This document shows, piece after piece, positions 1 to 12,384 of a DNA stretch of 64,000 nucleotides. The number at the start of each line of letters is the position of its first letter. Within the stretch, counting starts at the first letter, position 1. The translations under genes were made by a program, and so were the position numbers. The notes beneath the pieces were generated by a model that ran no database searches, had not been told where the DNA came from, and saw only the letters and a program-made list of their open reading frames with translations. This stretch comes from Bimuria novae-zelandiae CBS 107.79 (lineage: Eukaryota > Ascomycota > Dothideomycetes > Pleosporales > Didymosphaeriaceae): positions 217,613 through 281,612 of the forward strand of contig ML976679.1 in the NCBI GenBank assembly GCA_010015655.1, in the 5' to 3' direction.

Positions 1-2369
1 AGTCCCCTTATTATCCTTAGTAGTTTTAAGGGTTTTTTAAGTTACTTTTTTAAGATTCTTTCGTAACTTTTTTTTTAATACTTAATTTTATTTCCTGATA
101 ATGTTGTTCCTACTCTTATTTTAGACACCTTTATTTAGCTAGGTTCTTTAACTTAGTAAAATAGGCATTATAGAGCCTCCTTTAGGCCCTAATAAAAGCT
201 AATTTAGGGGATATCGCGATAGAATCTTATTAGGAGTTTTTTATTATAATTTTAATATAGCTTGGTAAACTTTTCCTAATAGTTTAATATAGTAACTTAG
301 TTAAAGTTTCTACAAAGTTCCTAAGTTCTTCAAGAGTAGTTTTTTTACTATATTAGGTATTTTACCCTTTTACTTCTATAGGACTAGCGTTTTTTATATA
401 TATTAATTATACTATACTTCTTTTCCCCCTCTTTTATTATAATTGCTTCAGGCTAGGCGTTATTAGTGGTTTGGCTAGGAAGAGGGTTTAATAAGGCTAA
501 CTTTAGCCTATCTATATAGAACCTTTGGTGCATATTTGGCGGGATATCTAGTTCCACTATATAAGAGTTTATTACCTTTTTTATAGTAAATTTTTTTACT
601 TCTAGTTAAGCTTCTTGCTTAAATATTAGTTTTAGAGGTAGTTTTTATATTTTAGCTATACTTTATCTCCTTCCTTTAATATTAGAGCATTATTATATTA
701 ATAATTTATTAGGCGCTCTTATTCTTATTAGGCTATTATTATTTTTACCTAGATAAAGTTAAAAACTTTTTTAAACTTCTTTATTATTACCTTTGTGGCC
801 TTCTTTACATTAGTTCTAAGCTTTAAGGCTAATCTCCGTGCCCTAAAGTTCTTAACTAGTTTAATATTCTAGCTATAAGATAAGAAAAATAGGCTAACTT
901 CTACTAATATAGCTTTTCGCCCTTTAATAGCTATCTAAGCTATAGGAAGCTATTTTATCTAATTATCTTATTACTAGTTATAGTATGCCTAAAGGTAGGC
1001 TTTAAGGATAGAGTTTATTTATTTTATCTACTTATCTATCTCTAGATGCTTTACTATAGACAGTCTTTAGTTAATACCTGCTTATTTATAGAGTGTAGTC
1101 TAAAATTCGCTCACGAATTGTCCCCCGTAGTCTAATATAATAGAGGAGGGGAAGAAGTAGTCTACTACCTAGTATTAAAAAACGCTATTATAACTATAGG
1201 TACATTAAAATTTAAAAGACTTACAAACTTAGGGTCCTTACTAAGTCTATTTATAATTATTATAATATTTGTGCAGCTATCGCTCTCGGGTAAAGTAGTA
1301 ATAAAGTCTATTATAATATCCTTTTATCCTTATTTAGGTAGTAGTAAAGGCTTTAGCAAGCTTTATTTTACTTCTCTCTATAGTTTAGTTTTTTTATAAA
1401 TATTATAGTTCTTAATATACTATCTTACTTAGTTAGATATCCTTAAGAAGAAGTAGTTTTTAAGTAAAAAATTTATAAATTTTTTTTATCTTAAGTATTC
1501 TAAAGCTAGGGAACTATACGCGACTACTATTAGCTTTATTTATAAAAGTTTTAATTTTAGTACTTATTATCTTAACCTATAGCGTAGGTACCTTTAGTTA
1601 TTTATACTATATTCTAAAATACTAATAGATAACTTTTACCTAGGTTTAAACTTCCTAAGCCTGTTCTTAATATAGACTTTTATTTTACTATACGCGCTAT
1701 CTTTATCGCGTTCTACCTTTTATTATATAGTATTAATGTATAGTTCGCGTCGCTTAGTAGGGCTATTACCTCCTTAAAGGGTTAATATAGGTAGTTTAGG
1801 GCGTGTTAGGTAAGCGAGCACTAGGTCCTTGTTTATTTTAGTATAGTTAAGTTCTTCTATAGTAGTAGGTATTTAAGGGATAAAAAACTTTAAGCTATTT
1901 CTTTTAATAATTTCTTAAAAAAGCGTAAAGTGCCTTAACTTTAATTTATTATTTTTACTATTTTTTAGTAGGTTTTAGTTTCTTTAAAAAAGGGCATTTG
2001 TCCTAGAGTTTACTAACCCTAGTCTATATATAAATGTTATATTAATATAGCTAAGTGTATTTACCTACTAAACGTGTCGTTTGTCTAACCTTCGTTTAGT
2101 AGCGAAATACGTAAGGTTTTTATAATTAGTATAGACTATAAGGTGCTTTACTACTTAATATATATAGTTTTATTTATCTACGTATTTAATAACTATAAGT
2201 ATCTCTTTATCGTAGATAGCGTAGTTACATTCTGCCAGGCTATTTTTTACTAAGCAGTAAGCTACTAGGCGTAAAATCTTATTATTATTATACTAAAAGA
2301 AGTATTTTCTAATGAACTAGCTAAAGGTGTCTACTTCTAGTACTAATTCTTATTTAGGGTTAAAGTAGG
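1..2369 (-). pseudogene. Gypsy A RNase H and integrase remnant
   Basis: The minus-strand translation from 2369 downward reads FNPK-ELVLEVDTF, then AECNYAIYDKEILIVIKY, the core of Ty3-type RNase H (NPE..LEVDAS and ECNYEIYDKELLAII in functional copies). Near 2.0 kb it reads YRLGLVNSRTNALF, equivalent to the YRPGxxNxRADAL tail of RNase H. Near 1.37-1.45 kb it reads NYFFLRISNQVR and then TKLYREKQ, matching the integrase HHCC region (WPGM..V..YV..CxxCxRTK) with Cys changed to Tyr. The remainder, to base 1, should hold the integrase core and C-terminus but is too mutated to delimit. It is not functional. Confidence 0.65.
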
Positions 2370-2611
2370 TGTTGATACGGCAATAGGCTGTTGGATCAAG
2401 ACTTCGTTGCAACGATGTGGTATTAATTTGATTCTTAATTGCAGATCTATTGTGGTAGGCTATTGTGAGAAGTATTTATCGAGCGTGGTTAGTCCCCTGC
2501 TAGCCTAATCAGGACTAGCGCAATAAACCACAGGCAAACTGCGCAATAAACTATAGGTAAACTACATAGTAGTAAAAGCCATAGCAGTGTTGCGCAGGTT
2601 TGAAGCTAACA
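2370..2611 (-). repeat. Copia B 3' LTR (left copy)
   Basis: This 242-bp repeat is colinear with 7946-8187 and has the same ends. Differences between the two copies are mostly C/T or G/A transitions. It is visibly less AT-rich than the internal region. Confidence 0.9.
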
Positions 2612-2639
2612 CTGGCTATCTTTTCTTTTATGCTACATG

Positions 2640-5600
2640 TGGCCAGTTTAGCCCAGAACGCTTAAATCTGCAATAAAACACAATCTATAATAGTTGCTAG
2701 TTTTCTAACTAGACTAGCGCTGGTGCGCGTCCTCTTAGTGCCTATCTTGCTACTCCTTTTATAGACTTACTACTTCTTACTATCGTAATCGTACTTTAGG
2801 GTGTTAATTTTAGCACGATTGACCCAGCCTTGCACGCAAAGCTTAAGCTAGTTATAGTTAATAAGATACTCTATAGCTAAGTTAGAGCTGGCCTTAGTTA
2901 TTAAGTCTGCTAGATTATCACGTCTATTAATTTAGCAGATATCCATGAGATTATTGCGCTTATAGGCCTTACGTAGAGCTATAATATTAATTATAAGACG
3001 CTTCTCCTTAGTGGTGCTAAGCTTAATAAGGTAATTGTATAAGGAGGGTGAGTTAGTGTATATAATAATAGAGATATTAGGGAGGTTAAGTTACCACATA
3101 ATTATATTAATTGTACTACTAATTACAATTATAATGTCGACTCTATAAGCTATCGCGTAGATCTTAGATGTAAAAACGCTGCGAGTAACGCGCTTACACT
3201 TAATAGATAACTAGTAAATAATATTACTAGTAAACTTAAAGTTATAATTACTATCTTTAGTCTTATTACCGAGCGTAATTACAAAGCCTATTTATAATAA
3301 CATGTCCTTATTATTAGTAAATAATACGTTAATAAAGGCGTATAGCTTTAAGTTACTTAAGTTTAGTAGGATAAAGTTAAGGCCGCGAGTAATATTCTTC
3401 TTTTACTAAATAATACGCTTATTTAATCTAGCAATTTCTTCTTTTATAGGCTTACTTGCTTAGGCTACGGCGGCGAGGTCGAAGCTCGCCTTAGGTTAAT
3501 AAATTATTATAATATAAGCACCTCGAACGCGCTATTAAATGTATAATTACTTATTATTAGCTATTTCTAGCTTTTTACCTTACTTCTTCTAGCGCAGAGT
3601 AATGGCGGGATTATTATTATTAAGCTTAATAATATAGCTATTAAAGTTAATTTACGCGTCTAGTAAGAGAAACTGCTTAGGCTTAGCCTTAAAACGTAGC
3701 TCTTAGTCCTTAAGGTCTATAAAAGCTTTATTAGACAGACTAAGCGTGTCGTTAGTTTATATACTAATAATACCAAAGCACTTGCTATCGGCCTTACTAA
3801 TAAATAGGTATAGATTATAAGTAGATATTACTATATAGAGAGTCTTAGTGTGGTGTTTATTATACGTTAACTACTAATAGACACCTGCTTCAGCAATACC
3901 ATACAGCGGCTTAATAATAACTATAACTATGTTTATTAGATAACTTTCCTTAAGCTAGGCTAGTATATTAGCTATAATAGTACGCTAGAGTAGATCATCC
4001 GATTACATATAGGCCTGAGTAATGTCACGGAGCCAGAGGTACATGCCTAGCTTTAATAGTAATGGTGCTAGAGCAATAATCACACGCTGGCTTACACGCT
4101 AGATAGTAGGAGACTATATTAAGATAAGCTTCTTATCGTTATTAGCGTATTCTTAGATAACAAGACAGGACTTCTTATATAGGCGATTAGTAGTCTTGCC
4201 CTTAATTTTATTAATAATACGTAACTTAAAGATGCGGACCTTATTATAATAGTAAGGACTATACTTTTTAAAGTAAAAAATATTTTATATTATAAGGGCG
4301 TTAATCTTTGCCTTTATAGATACTTTAAATAATTATTTTAGTATTATAATCTTGCTAACTACTCGTAGCTTTTTAGCCAGGACAAGATTATTACGCTTAC
4401 GTTAATTAAGGTTAACTATAGTAGTTATAACTTTATTAGGTTTTAGCTTATTTTTTAAGCCTTTTAGCCTACTACGCTTACGCTTAGGCGCGGGCTCCTC
4501 TATAATAGGAGTGAAATTATTGTTAGAGCCACTATTATCCTCGTCCTTTATAAGAGGGGTAATAATAGTTGTATTGTCTATATAATATAGGCGCACTACG
4601 GTAATGCGGAAGGTAACTTATTTATTATTAATTTTAATAACCACGGATTCCTTATTAACGTAAAGGGCGATTATCTAATGCGGGCCAGACTATCTATAGT
4701 TCTCTTGCTAGACCTTAACGCTGCTTAGAATAGGTAATAGTAAGATATTAGTTACGTTAGGACTATTATAAGTTATAAGAGCCTTATTAACTTAGCGCTT
4801 TACCTTAATCTTACGCACTTTAGCTATTGCTTTGCGCACTACAGCGCCGTAGGCGGTAATAGATAGCGATAGTAGTAATTTCTTTAACAAGCGAGGATAT
4901 GCTCTAAAGACGAGAAGAGTTAGGATAAGTCTATTAGGACCTGCGGTGTTATTAACAGCCTTAATAGCTATCTATAAGATATATTTAGGAGCGATTATGC
5001 GTCTAACGTCTGCAGAGATTACCCTATAAGCACGGTAAATAGGAGCATAATAGCGCTTAATCTTGCTAATTAAATAATATGCCTCTACTAGGACTTCCTT
5101 AACCTTAATTATAAGTGACGTGGCGTTATTAATAAACTTGTTAGTAATAAAGTTCTTGCTAGCATCTGTCTTAATAACGTTAAGAGGACTAATATACATG
5201 TCGATCTATATAGCGCGAAGGAGATCCTAAGTAGTGTTTACCTAGATATTTAGCATAAATTAAGTAGCTTAAAAAGCTATGGCTTTATTAACTGCGTGGA
5301 GCACTAGTTTCTAATTAATATATATTATATTAATAATAACGCATAAGTTAAAGTCTATATTATTGCGAATAGTAAAGCGGAAATGGCTAGGTGCTTTGCT
5401 ATAGATTTAACACTAGTAACAGTACTTATTAATGTAATTAATAATGTCCTTATTAATATCTTTATAGCCTGCTTTGCTAAGGATCTTGTGCAGTCGTCTA
5501 GTAGCAAGATAGCTAAAGCGTTAGTAAAGCTAGCGCAGCTTAGTCTTAGTTAAGTAGTAAATAATAGTCTCTTGTTTATTAAGCAGGAGCTATAGATGTC

Positions 5601-7880
5601 CCTATTTACGGATAATTAGGAATTCTTTGCCACCTTAAACGAGCATATTGTCGATGTTGTTAAAGAAGATACTATAATAATCTATATTATTTAAGCAGAG
5701 CAGAAATAGTGTATTAGTTAGTATTACTATAAAAGTAATTATACTAAATAGCGTGCTAATATTAACGTTGCTAAGGAAGAAACACTCTAGATTATCTCTA
5801 AATTAGATTTAATAACGTCCTGCGGTAGACTTATTAATAACTATAAATAGTTAGATAAGCTATAGCGCCTTTACTTATATCTTGCTAGCAGTTAAGATAT
5901 TAGCTATATTAGTGTTAGGTATAATACCTTAAAAGATATCTGCGCCGTAGCGTGAATTAAATAAGAAGAGTTAAGTATCTTTATTTACTTTACTAAAGAT
6001 ATAAGGATTATTGCCTATAATTATATAAAGTGCAATAGCGTTATTAAGGCTAGAGATAATAGCGTTACTATTAATCTTATTATAAGATATAGTTAAGTAG
6101 ACTTAGTTAGTAAAATATGCTTTAATAATATTATTACTAGCATTATTATTACTACTATCGCTGTCTTTAAGCTCTATGCCTTTATAGCTAGCGAGAAACA
6201 CTTTATAGCTTAGGGTATTAGGATTATCTTAAGCGTATTAGTTATAGCGTTAGCGATGCTCTATGCGCTCCTTCTTTAAGTGTTAAGTTAATTAGTACTT
6301 AGGCTACTTATAAATAAAGTATATCTTATTATAGTAATTACCTAAGTAGTTTAACTAATAATTATTATTATTAAATTAATTGTCGCGCGATCTGCCTTAA
6401 CCTTAATAGTAGTAAATATAGTAGTTATTATCTAATAATCCTATAGCTTATTAATTATTATAAATATAGTAGTAATTAATATAATACTGCTTATCTGCAT
6501 CTCGTAATAGAAACTAGCTATTAGGATAATAGCTTAACTATATGCTAATTACGTTGCGGAGATCTATAGCGACACCTTTAAATATAGTTACTAGCTTTAA
6601 GCAAGCTATAGTAGTTGCTTTAATACTACAACATGCGCTAAGGAGCTGTTACGTAAGTAAATACTAATTATAGCTCTTACCCTAGTCTTATAATAGTGCC
6701 TAATAGAGCATGTTTATCTTACTAATAACTATTTTAAGACACTTTATAAGGTCTTTTTTAAGGTTAGTAGTTATAACGCTCTTAAGCGTAGTGCTATACT
6801 ACTCCTAAAAGTATATTTAGTAAGCTTATATAGTATTAAAGTACGTGCGCAGCTTATTAAGCATTATATTATAAGTAAGCGTAAGCGCCTAGGGAGTAAT
6901 ATAATTATAGTAATACTAAAGCGCTTAGCTAGTAAGCATAATAAAAAATGCTATTTTATACTACTTATCCTTATTAATCCTAATCTTATTGCAAAGGTCG
7001 TTAAACACCTTAATTTTTATCTTAAGGATATTATATTTATTACCTAAATACTTTTACTCCGGCGTGTATAACTTAGCAAGGTTAGTAAGTAAATAAGAGT
7101 TATTCTGCACAGGCGTAAATCTAGGTTATAATAATAATAATAATCCTCCACCTAGCGGAGCTCGCTATTACCACTAATATTCTTTATTATTTATAATCTA
7201 GTGGCACTTAAAGCCTTCGCAGAGCCTTATAAGCTTAAGATACTTAGCAGGCCATTTTAAGACAGTAGTTAATATAAGGAGTTCTATAAATTAGTTAAGG
7301 AGATTATTACTATTACCTTACTTAATATAAATGCCTTACTAGCAGAGGAGCTCTTTAAGTGCTTTTTAGATGCGCTTATTAATGCTATTAAAGAAATCGC
7401 AGGTAAAATTCTTAAAATACTCCTTAAACTTAAGTAGTAAAAACAGGTTAAATATGTTATCTTCTTCTACCTGTATTATCTAGTTAATAACTATAGTGTT
7501 AAGTTTGTTTATATTAACGATAGCGTTAGCGATGTTAAAATCTTAGTTAGCGTACTAGTCCTTATAGATTATTTTATCTAGGTACCACGAGCGATCCTTT
7601 GTTTAGGTGTATTTTATAATAGTGTTTTAGATATAGGCCTGTAATTAGTGTAATTTAACAAGAGTTAGCGTGGTTAACGCAAATCTCCTTCCAAACTAAG
7701 CCTTAGTAGGGACAATCCAGGCGGAGAGATCCTTCAAATACGAGGCGCCGCTGATCCTGATACAGGATAGCAGTAAGCTTGTCGTACCTGTACTTCGCAC
7801 TAGCGATGCTGTATCCTGGGCCTTAGTAGGGGAGGAGGCATGCGCTAACCGCTTCTATCGCCAGAATACTTAGCCTGAAA
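2640..7880 (-). pseudogene. Copia B gag-pol polyprotein remnant
   Basis: Read from high to low coordinate. At about 7.85-7.6 kb there is a comparatively well-preserved gag-like start (ASLVRSTGTTSLLLSCI, then GASYLKDLSAWIVPTKA). At 5199-4972 an open stretch reads SLIIKVKEVLVEAYYLISKI followed by RYYAPIYRAY, the copia integrase segment that reads VEAHxxxGxVERYHAPLRRAY in functional copies. At about 3100-2900 there is KLSTTKEKRLIINIIALRKA and then RRDNLADLITKASSN, the RNase H C-terminus (EKRLMIDIxALR..DxRDNPADAMTK). Dozens of stops interrupt it. It would have encoded protease, integrase and RT/RNase H for cytoplasmic reverse transcription and nuclear integration. Confidence 0.8.
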
Positions 7881-7945
7881 CGTGCGCTAAGATTCCCTGT
7901 ACACAGTATATCTTGCCAATCTGTGGTGTAGCAACCACTGATTAG

Positions 7946-8187
7946 TGTTAATACGGCAATAGGTTGTTAGATGAAGACTTCGTTACAACGATATAGTATT
8001 AATTTAATTCTTAATTATAGATCTATTATAGTAGGCTATTATAAGAAGTATTTATCGAGCGTGGTTTGTCCCCTACTAGCCCAATCAGGACTAGCGCAAC
8101 AAACCACAAGTAAACTACGCAATAAACCGCAGGCAAACTACATGGCGGTGAAAGCCGTAGCAGTGTTGCGCAGGTTTGAAGCCAACA
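7946..8187 (-). repeat. Copia B 5' LTR (right copy)
   Basis: This is the 242-bp partner of 2370-2611 and is followed by TSD GTAGG. The 87-codon open frame that runs through it on the plus strand is incidental, since it lies on the strand opposite to the element's genes and inside an LTR. Confidence 0.9.
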
Positions 8188-8192
8188 GTAGG

Positions 8193-10868
8193 CTAGCGTG
8201 GGGTCTATATAGAACGCTATTTTTAAGAAGTTAAATACGTGCTACTATTTTTATCCTTAGATAAATTTTACTCCTTTACTAATAAGCTTTATAAGGGGGG
8301 TTACTATGCTAGAGAAGTCTTATATAAATCTTTAATAAAAGTTTATAAAGCTTATAAAGCTCTAAACTTTTTTTACTAAAGTTAGTAGCTCTTATTCTTA
8401 AGTTATTTAGATTTTGTCTAGGGCTATGCTTACGCCCTTATTAACTTTTATAATAAATCTAAGGTACTTAGTCTTTTTAACGTAGAACTTAAATTTCTTA
8501 ATATTTAAGTATAGTCCTGTAGCCCCTAACTTTTAGATTATAGTATGTACTTTCTCTTCGTAGTCTTTTTATATACGCTAAGTAGTAGTTATTAAAATGC
8601 TCCCTTAGTACCTAGTTAATATACTGCTAGAACGTACTTAGCGCGTTAGCTAGGCTAAAAGAAACTACTAGCTACTTATAAAGACTAAATTAAATTCTAA
8701 ACGCCGTTTTCTATTCCTCGCCTTTTACTATCTAAAGCTTATAAAAGGCTTAGATTATATTAAGTTTACTAAACTATTTAGCCTTTATAAGAAGCTAAAG
8801 AGTCTTACTAATTAATAATAAAAGGTACTAATTCTTCTTTAAAATAGCGTTTAGGGCTTAATAATTAACGTAAAAGTATAGTCCTCTACTAAGTTTTTTA
8901 GTAAATAATACTAAAGTAGTAGCGCTGGACTTGCTTACATAAATAAAGCCTTTATTTAAGTATTTAATAAGCTTTTTTTAAAGGACGAGTAACTCTTCGT
9001 GAGATAGAGGGCTATAGGGGATCTCTAAGGTCTTACTATCTTTTTCTACGAGAGGGATAAAAAGATCTACTCTAGGTCTATAGTGCAGGGGAAGCTTATC
9101 AGCTTGTTCCTTATAAAAGATACGTTATAAGTCCTTAAAAGCTTTAAGTAATAACTTTTATAAGTTTACCTTTAGCTTGCGGGTTAACGCCTTCTATATA
9201 TCCTTTATTAATATAAAAAATACCTTAGCCCTGTTTTCTAGGCGTTAATTACGCTAATCTAAGGCTATAAAGGCTATAGCTAATATCCCTTAAAGCTTTA
9301 TTAATAGTTTTTTACTTTTTTAGTTATAGATGCGGGTGCCTAAACTTTTAATCTAGATTAATTTCTTTACTAGGGCTAGTTTAACCCTATTCTTTTTTAT
9401 TTAGATTAGGTCAAGGATTAGATTGTACGACCTGTTATTAGGTAAGACGTATAGCTATATTAGTTCTACATAGCTATTAATATTTACTTTTAGTTAGACT
9501 ACTTCGCGTACGAAGAGTCGCATGCCTCTAATACTAATAACCTCTTATAGATAGGGTAAGTTTTTGCGCTGTAGATAGGCTTTTGTTATAAATTTTTTTA
9601 ATATAAATTTAAAGGCTAAATAACCTAAATTAATTATTATTAATATAAATATAATATTATATATAAGCAAGTATACTATTATTAGTATTAAGTCTAGCTA
9701 TAGTCTTTAAAAGTTATTAAAACTTATTTTTTACTCTTTTTCTGCTTTTGCCTTTTAGCGGTGACTATTACTAAAAAGACCTAGTTTTCTAAATTAGTAG
9801 AGGCTATATTAAAATCTTTATTAAAGGATTTTTTAATAGTAGGTGTAGTAGCGCGAACTTATACTAGCTTTATTATAAGTAAAAGTTTATACTACTTTAC
9901 GCGATATCCTGTATCTCTATAATAATAATAAGAACTATTCTGTTTATGGGTTTCTATTACCTCGCGCGACACCTACGTGGCTTATTTTTAGGTATTACTA
10001 GACCTGTGTCCTATAGCTCTATCTATTACTTAGTGTCTTTTACCTTAGCTTTGTTAGCCAGACATCCTTCTAGGGTTAACTTAAGTAGGTTCCTAATCTA
10101 TCTTGTCTAGCTCCCCGTTCTTAGCAGAAAACTTTAGTAGCTATAATATATTTTAGAAGAAGTTTTTTTTAACCTTACTAACTTTTTTCTAAACCCTTTA
10201 TAGGTCCTAATTATTATTTATATTTACTATAACTATTTAGTCCCGTAAGTCCGTGCAAAGGCTTTAAAAGTATAAGTTTTTTAAGATTTCTTAACTATAC
10301 TCCTTAGCTTTTATAGTATAGTTATTAAAGTTAAAATTAAAATTATAAAGCTTCTAATTTCCTTATTATATTGTAAGTAAGTAGTTACGCGCGATTTCTT
10401 CCGCCAGGTAATTATAAAAGTTATAGTTTAGTAACTTCTAAAGGTTAGCTTTAGTGTATCCTAGGTAGTAGTCTAAGTATATAATTCTTACCGTCGCTGC
10501 ACGTCCTATTAATTAACTAATAATATATCTAAATATATTTCTAAGGCAGTCCTTATCCTTTAGGAGCTTATATTATAATATTATCCTAAAGTAGTAGTAA
10601 TCCTATTATTTACTATTAAAGTAGACTAAGTTAAAAATCTTAGGGCGGCGGCTTCTTCTTTAGTTTAAGATAAGCTCTATTATTAATCTCTTTAGTAGCT
10701 TTATTTATTAGTCTACTTTTAATAGCTAATTTATATCTCCTATCTCTTAAGAGTATTATTATATTATTAGGGGTTCTTAGCGCTCTTTTAATATTTCATT
10801 AATTAGTCCTCTTACTCCTTATAGTAAAGTCTAACAGGTGTCTTAAAGGTTAATAAGTACTTTAACCT
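8193..10868 (-). pseudogene. Gypsy A gag-protease-reverse transcriptase remnant
   Basis: Read on the minus strand, about 9884-9930 has the spacing of a CX2CX4HX4C gag zinc knuckle, but the Cys and His positions are all Tyr codons (core RDTG is still legible), as expected from G-to-A and C-to-T change. Between about 9.0 and 8.4 kb the translation matches gypsy reverse transcriptase: a segment like TAFRI/LYK-LV followed by LANALSTFQQYIN-VLREH, where functional copies have a FGLTNAPATFQ-type motif. The 8193-8240 end reads into RNase H (IDPTLAY) and continues across copia B at 2369. Stops are numerous, so no product is expected. The gag start is not clear. Family assignment is firm; exact domain limits are approximate. 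Confidence 0.7.
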
Positions 10869-10929
10869 TAACGTGTCTGGCAAGCGAGCTGCGCAGGCAA
10901 GCGAGCTGCGCACCCTACTAACTTTTTGC

Positions 10930-12382
10930 ACCTTTATAGTAACTTACCTTAATAACATAATAAGATAATAGTATATAATTACTATTCTAGATTAAGTAGT
11001 ATTTATAGTACGCTTTATATACGTTCGCGCATTATACCTAGTCTCTTTATAGTAGCTATAGCGCGTTAAAGCCTACTAATTAGCACCTAATCGCGCCTTA
11101 CTTTAATATATTTTACCCTCTACCTACTACTTTGCGTCCTTTTAAGCGATAATTTCCTCTACCTTTGCCTTTATTAAGGTGTCTTGCTACTATATCCGCT
11201 TCTTTTTTTTTCTTTCTACGTATTATAGTGGCCTTATTAGCCTTTTTAAGCCTCGCGATCTAATCGCGCATAAGCATACTTTTATAAGCTATTACCTTAG
11301 TACCTTTTTTAAGCTAATTAAGCGCTATAATAATAGAAGTAGGTAATAAGCTCTTATACCTTTAAATCCTATTATAAATTAATATTAATTAAGCCTTTAG
11401 CTTATAGGCGTTACTTAGTATTTTAGCTTCCTAAAGGGTAACCTTTAGCGGAGGTGGCGTCGGCGTACGAAGCTTAATATTAAGCTTTAATATTTAATAT
11501 TACTACCTCTAGGTTATATAGGACTAGGCTAGCGCCTTAAAAGCTTACGTAGATATTCTCTTTTATAATTAACTACTTATAGGCTACGTAAAAGGCTAGT
11601 AAGAACTCTAGCTTTATAATATAGCTAATATAGTTACGCATTAGGCTCTTAATTTAGTAACTACACGCGCGCTTTAATAGCGAGAAGTAACTAATATTAA
11701 GTAGCTATAAAAGGTATAATAAATATAGTAGTATATAAAGAGTAATAATATTATTCTTCTTATAGAGCTCTTAAAATTCAAGCAAGTTATAGCTCTTATA
11801 GCTATTAAATATAAGTAGCTAGCGCGCGCCTACCCTACGCTCTACTACATACTTAATAAAGTACTTTAGCTACTATACTCTAAGCTTATTAGTAGTTTAG
11901 CTATTATTACTAATAGCAAAAGCCTAGTCGCGTGGTATATTATTATCCTAGTACTAGGTAGAGAGGTAATACTAGCTAAGGAAGATAATAAAGGGCGGGA
12001 TCGCCTAGCTAGTAGCGCTAATTCTATAAATTACTATAGTTTATCTATAATTACCTAGCTAGATAGCCTTTAGTCTACCCTATTTTTTTAAGCTTATAAT
12101 AACAAGCTGCGCTAATATCTTGCCTATTATAAAACTAGTCTTATTAAAGTTATAGGTATCCTAATTATAGATACTATAGGTAGCTTTAGTACGCGCTATA
12201 AGGTCGAACTACGCCCTAATAGCCTTTAGATCCTTATATAAATCTCTCTGTTAATCGTATAGCTAATTAAATTATATAGTAAGTTAGTCTGTTCGCTTAA
12301 TAAAGTTACGTAGCCACTTTTCGCCAACTTTGCCAGCGCCTCGCTTAGCGAGTAGCTTATCTGCCATATCTCGCACAGCACC
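10930..12382 (-). pseudogene. Pogo F transposase, C-terminal part
   Basis: Minus strand. The segment joining at 12382 reads GAVRDMADKLLAKRGAGKVG, the transposase stretch after the N-terminal helix-turn-helix region, and is unusually readable. Near 11.5 kb the translation shares a YISYIIKLEFLLAFY segment with pogo E. Near the end (about 11.0 kb) a zinc knuckle can be recognised by position: in E it is CX2CX4(H/Y)X4C, here all Cys codons are Tyr (YSYYKETRYNARTY). That is what RIP of TGT to TAT predicts. The gene is dead. Confidence 0.75.
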
Positions 12383-12384
12383 TA

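Larger units (their letters stand above)
2370..8187 (-). mobile_element. Copia B: complete but RIP-degraded Ty1/copia retrotransposon inserted in gypsy A
   Basis: Two 242-bp direct LTRs bound the element. Each begins TGTT(G/A)ATACGGCAATAGG and ends in AACA. The 5-bp target GTAGG is present at 2365-2369 and again at 8188-8192. Internal minus-strand coding remnants include a gag start near 7.85 kb, integrase at about 4.97-5.2 kb and RNase H at about 2.9-3.1 kb. A purine-rich tract next to the left LTR, on the minus strand, is a likely polypurine tract. The RNase H frame of gypsy A resumes when this element is excised, which independently confirms both boundaries. Confidence 0.9.

Noticed and set aside
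7971..8234. 87-codon plus-strand open frame
   Set aside because: It lies within the right LTR of copia B, on the strand opposite the element's genes, and resembles no protein.
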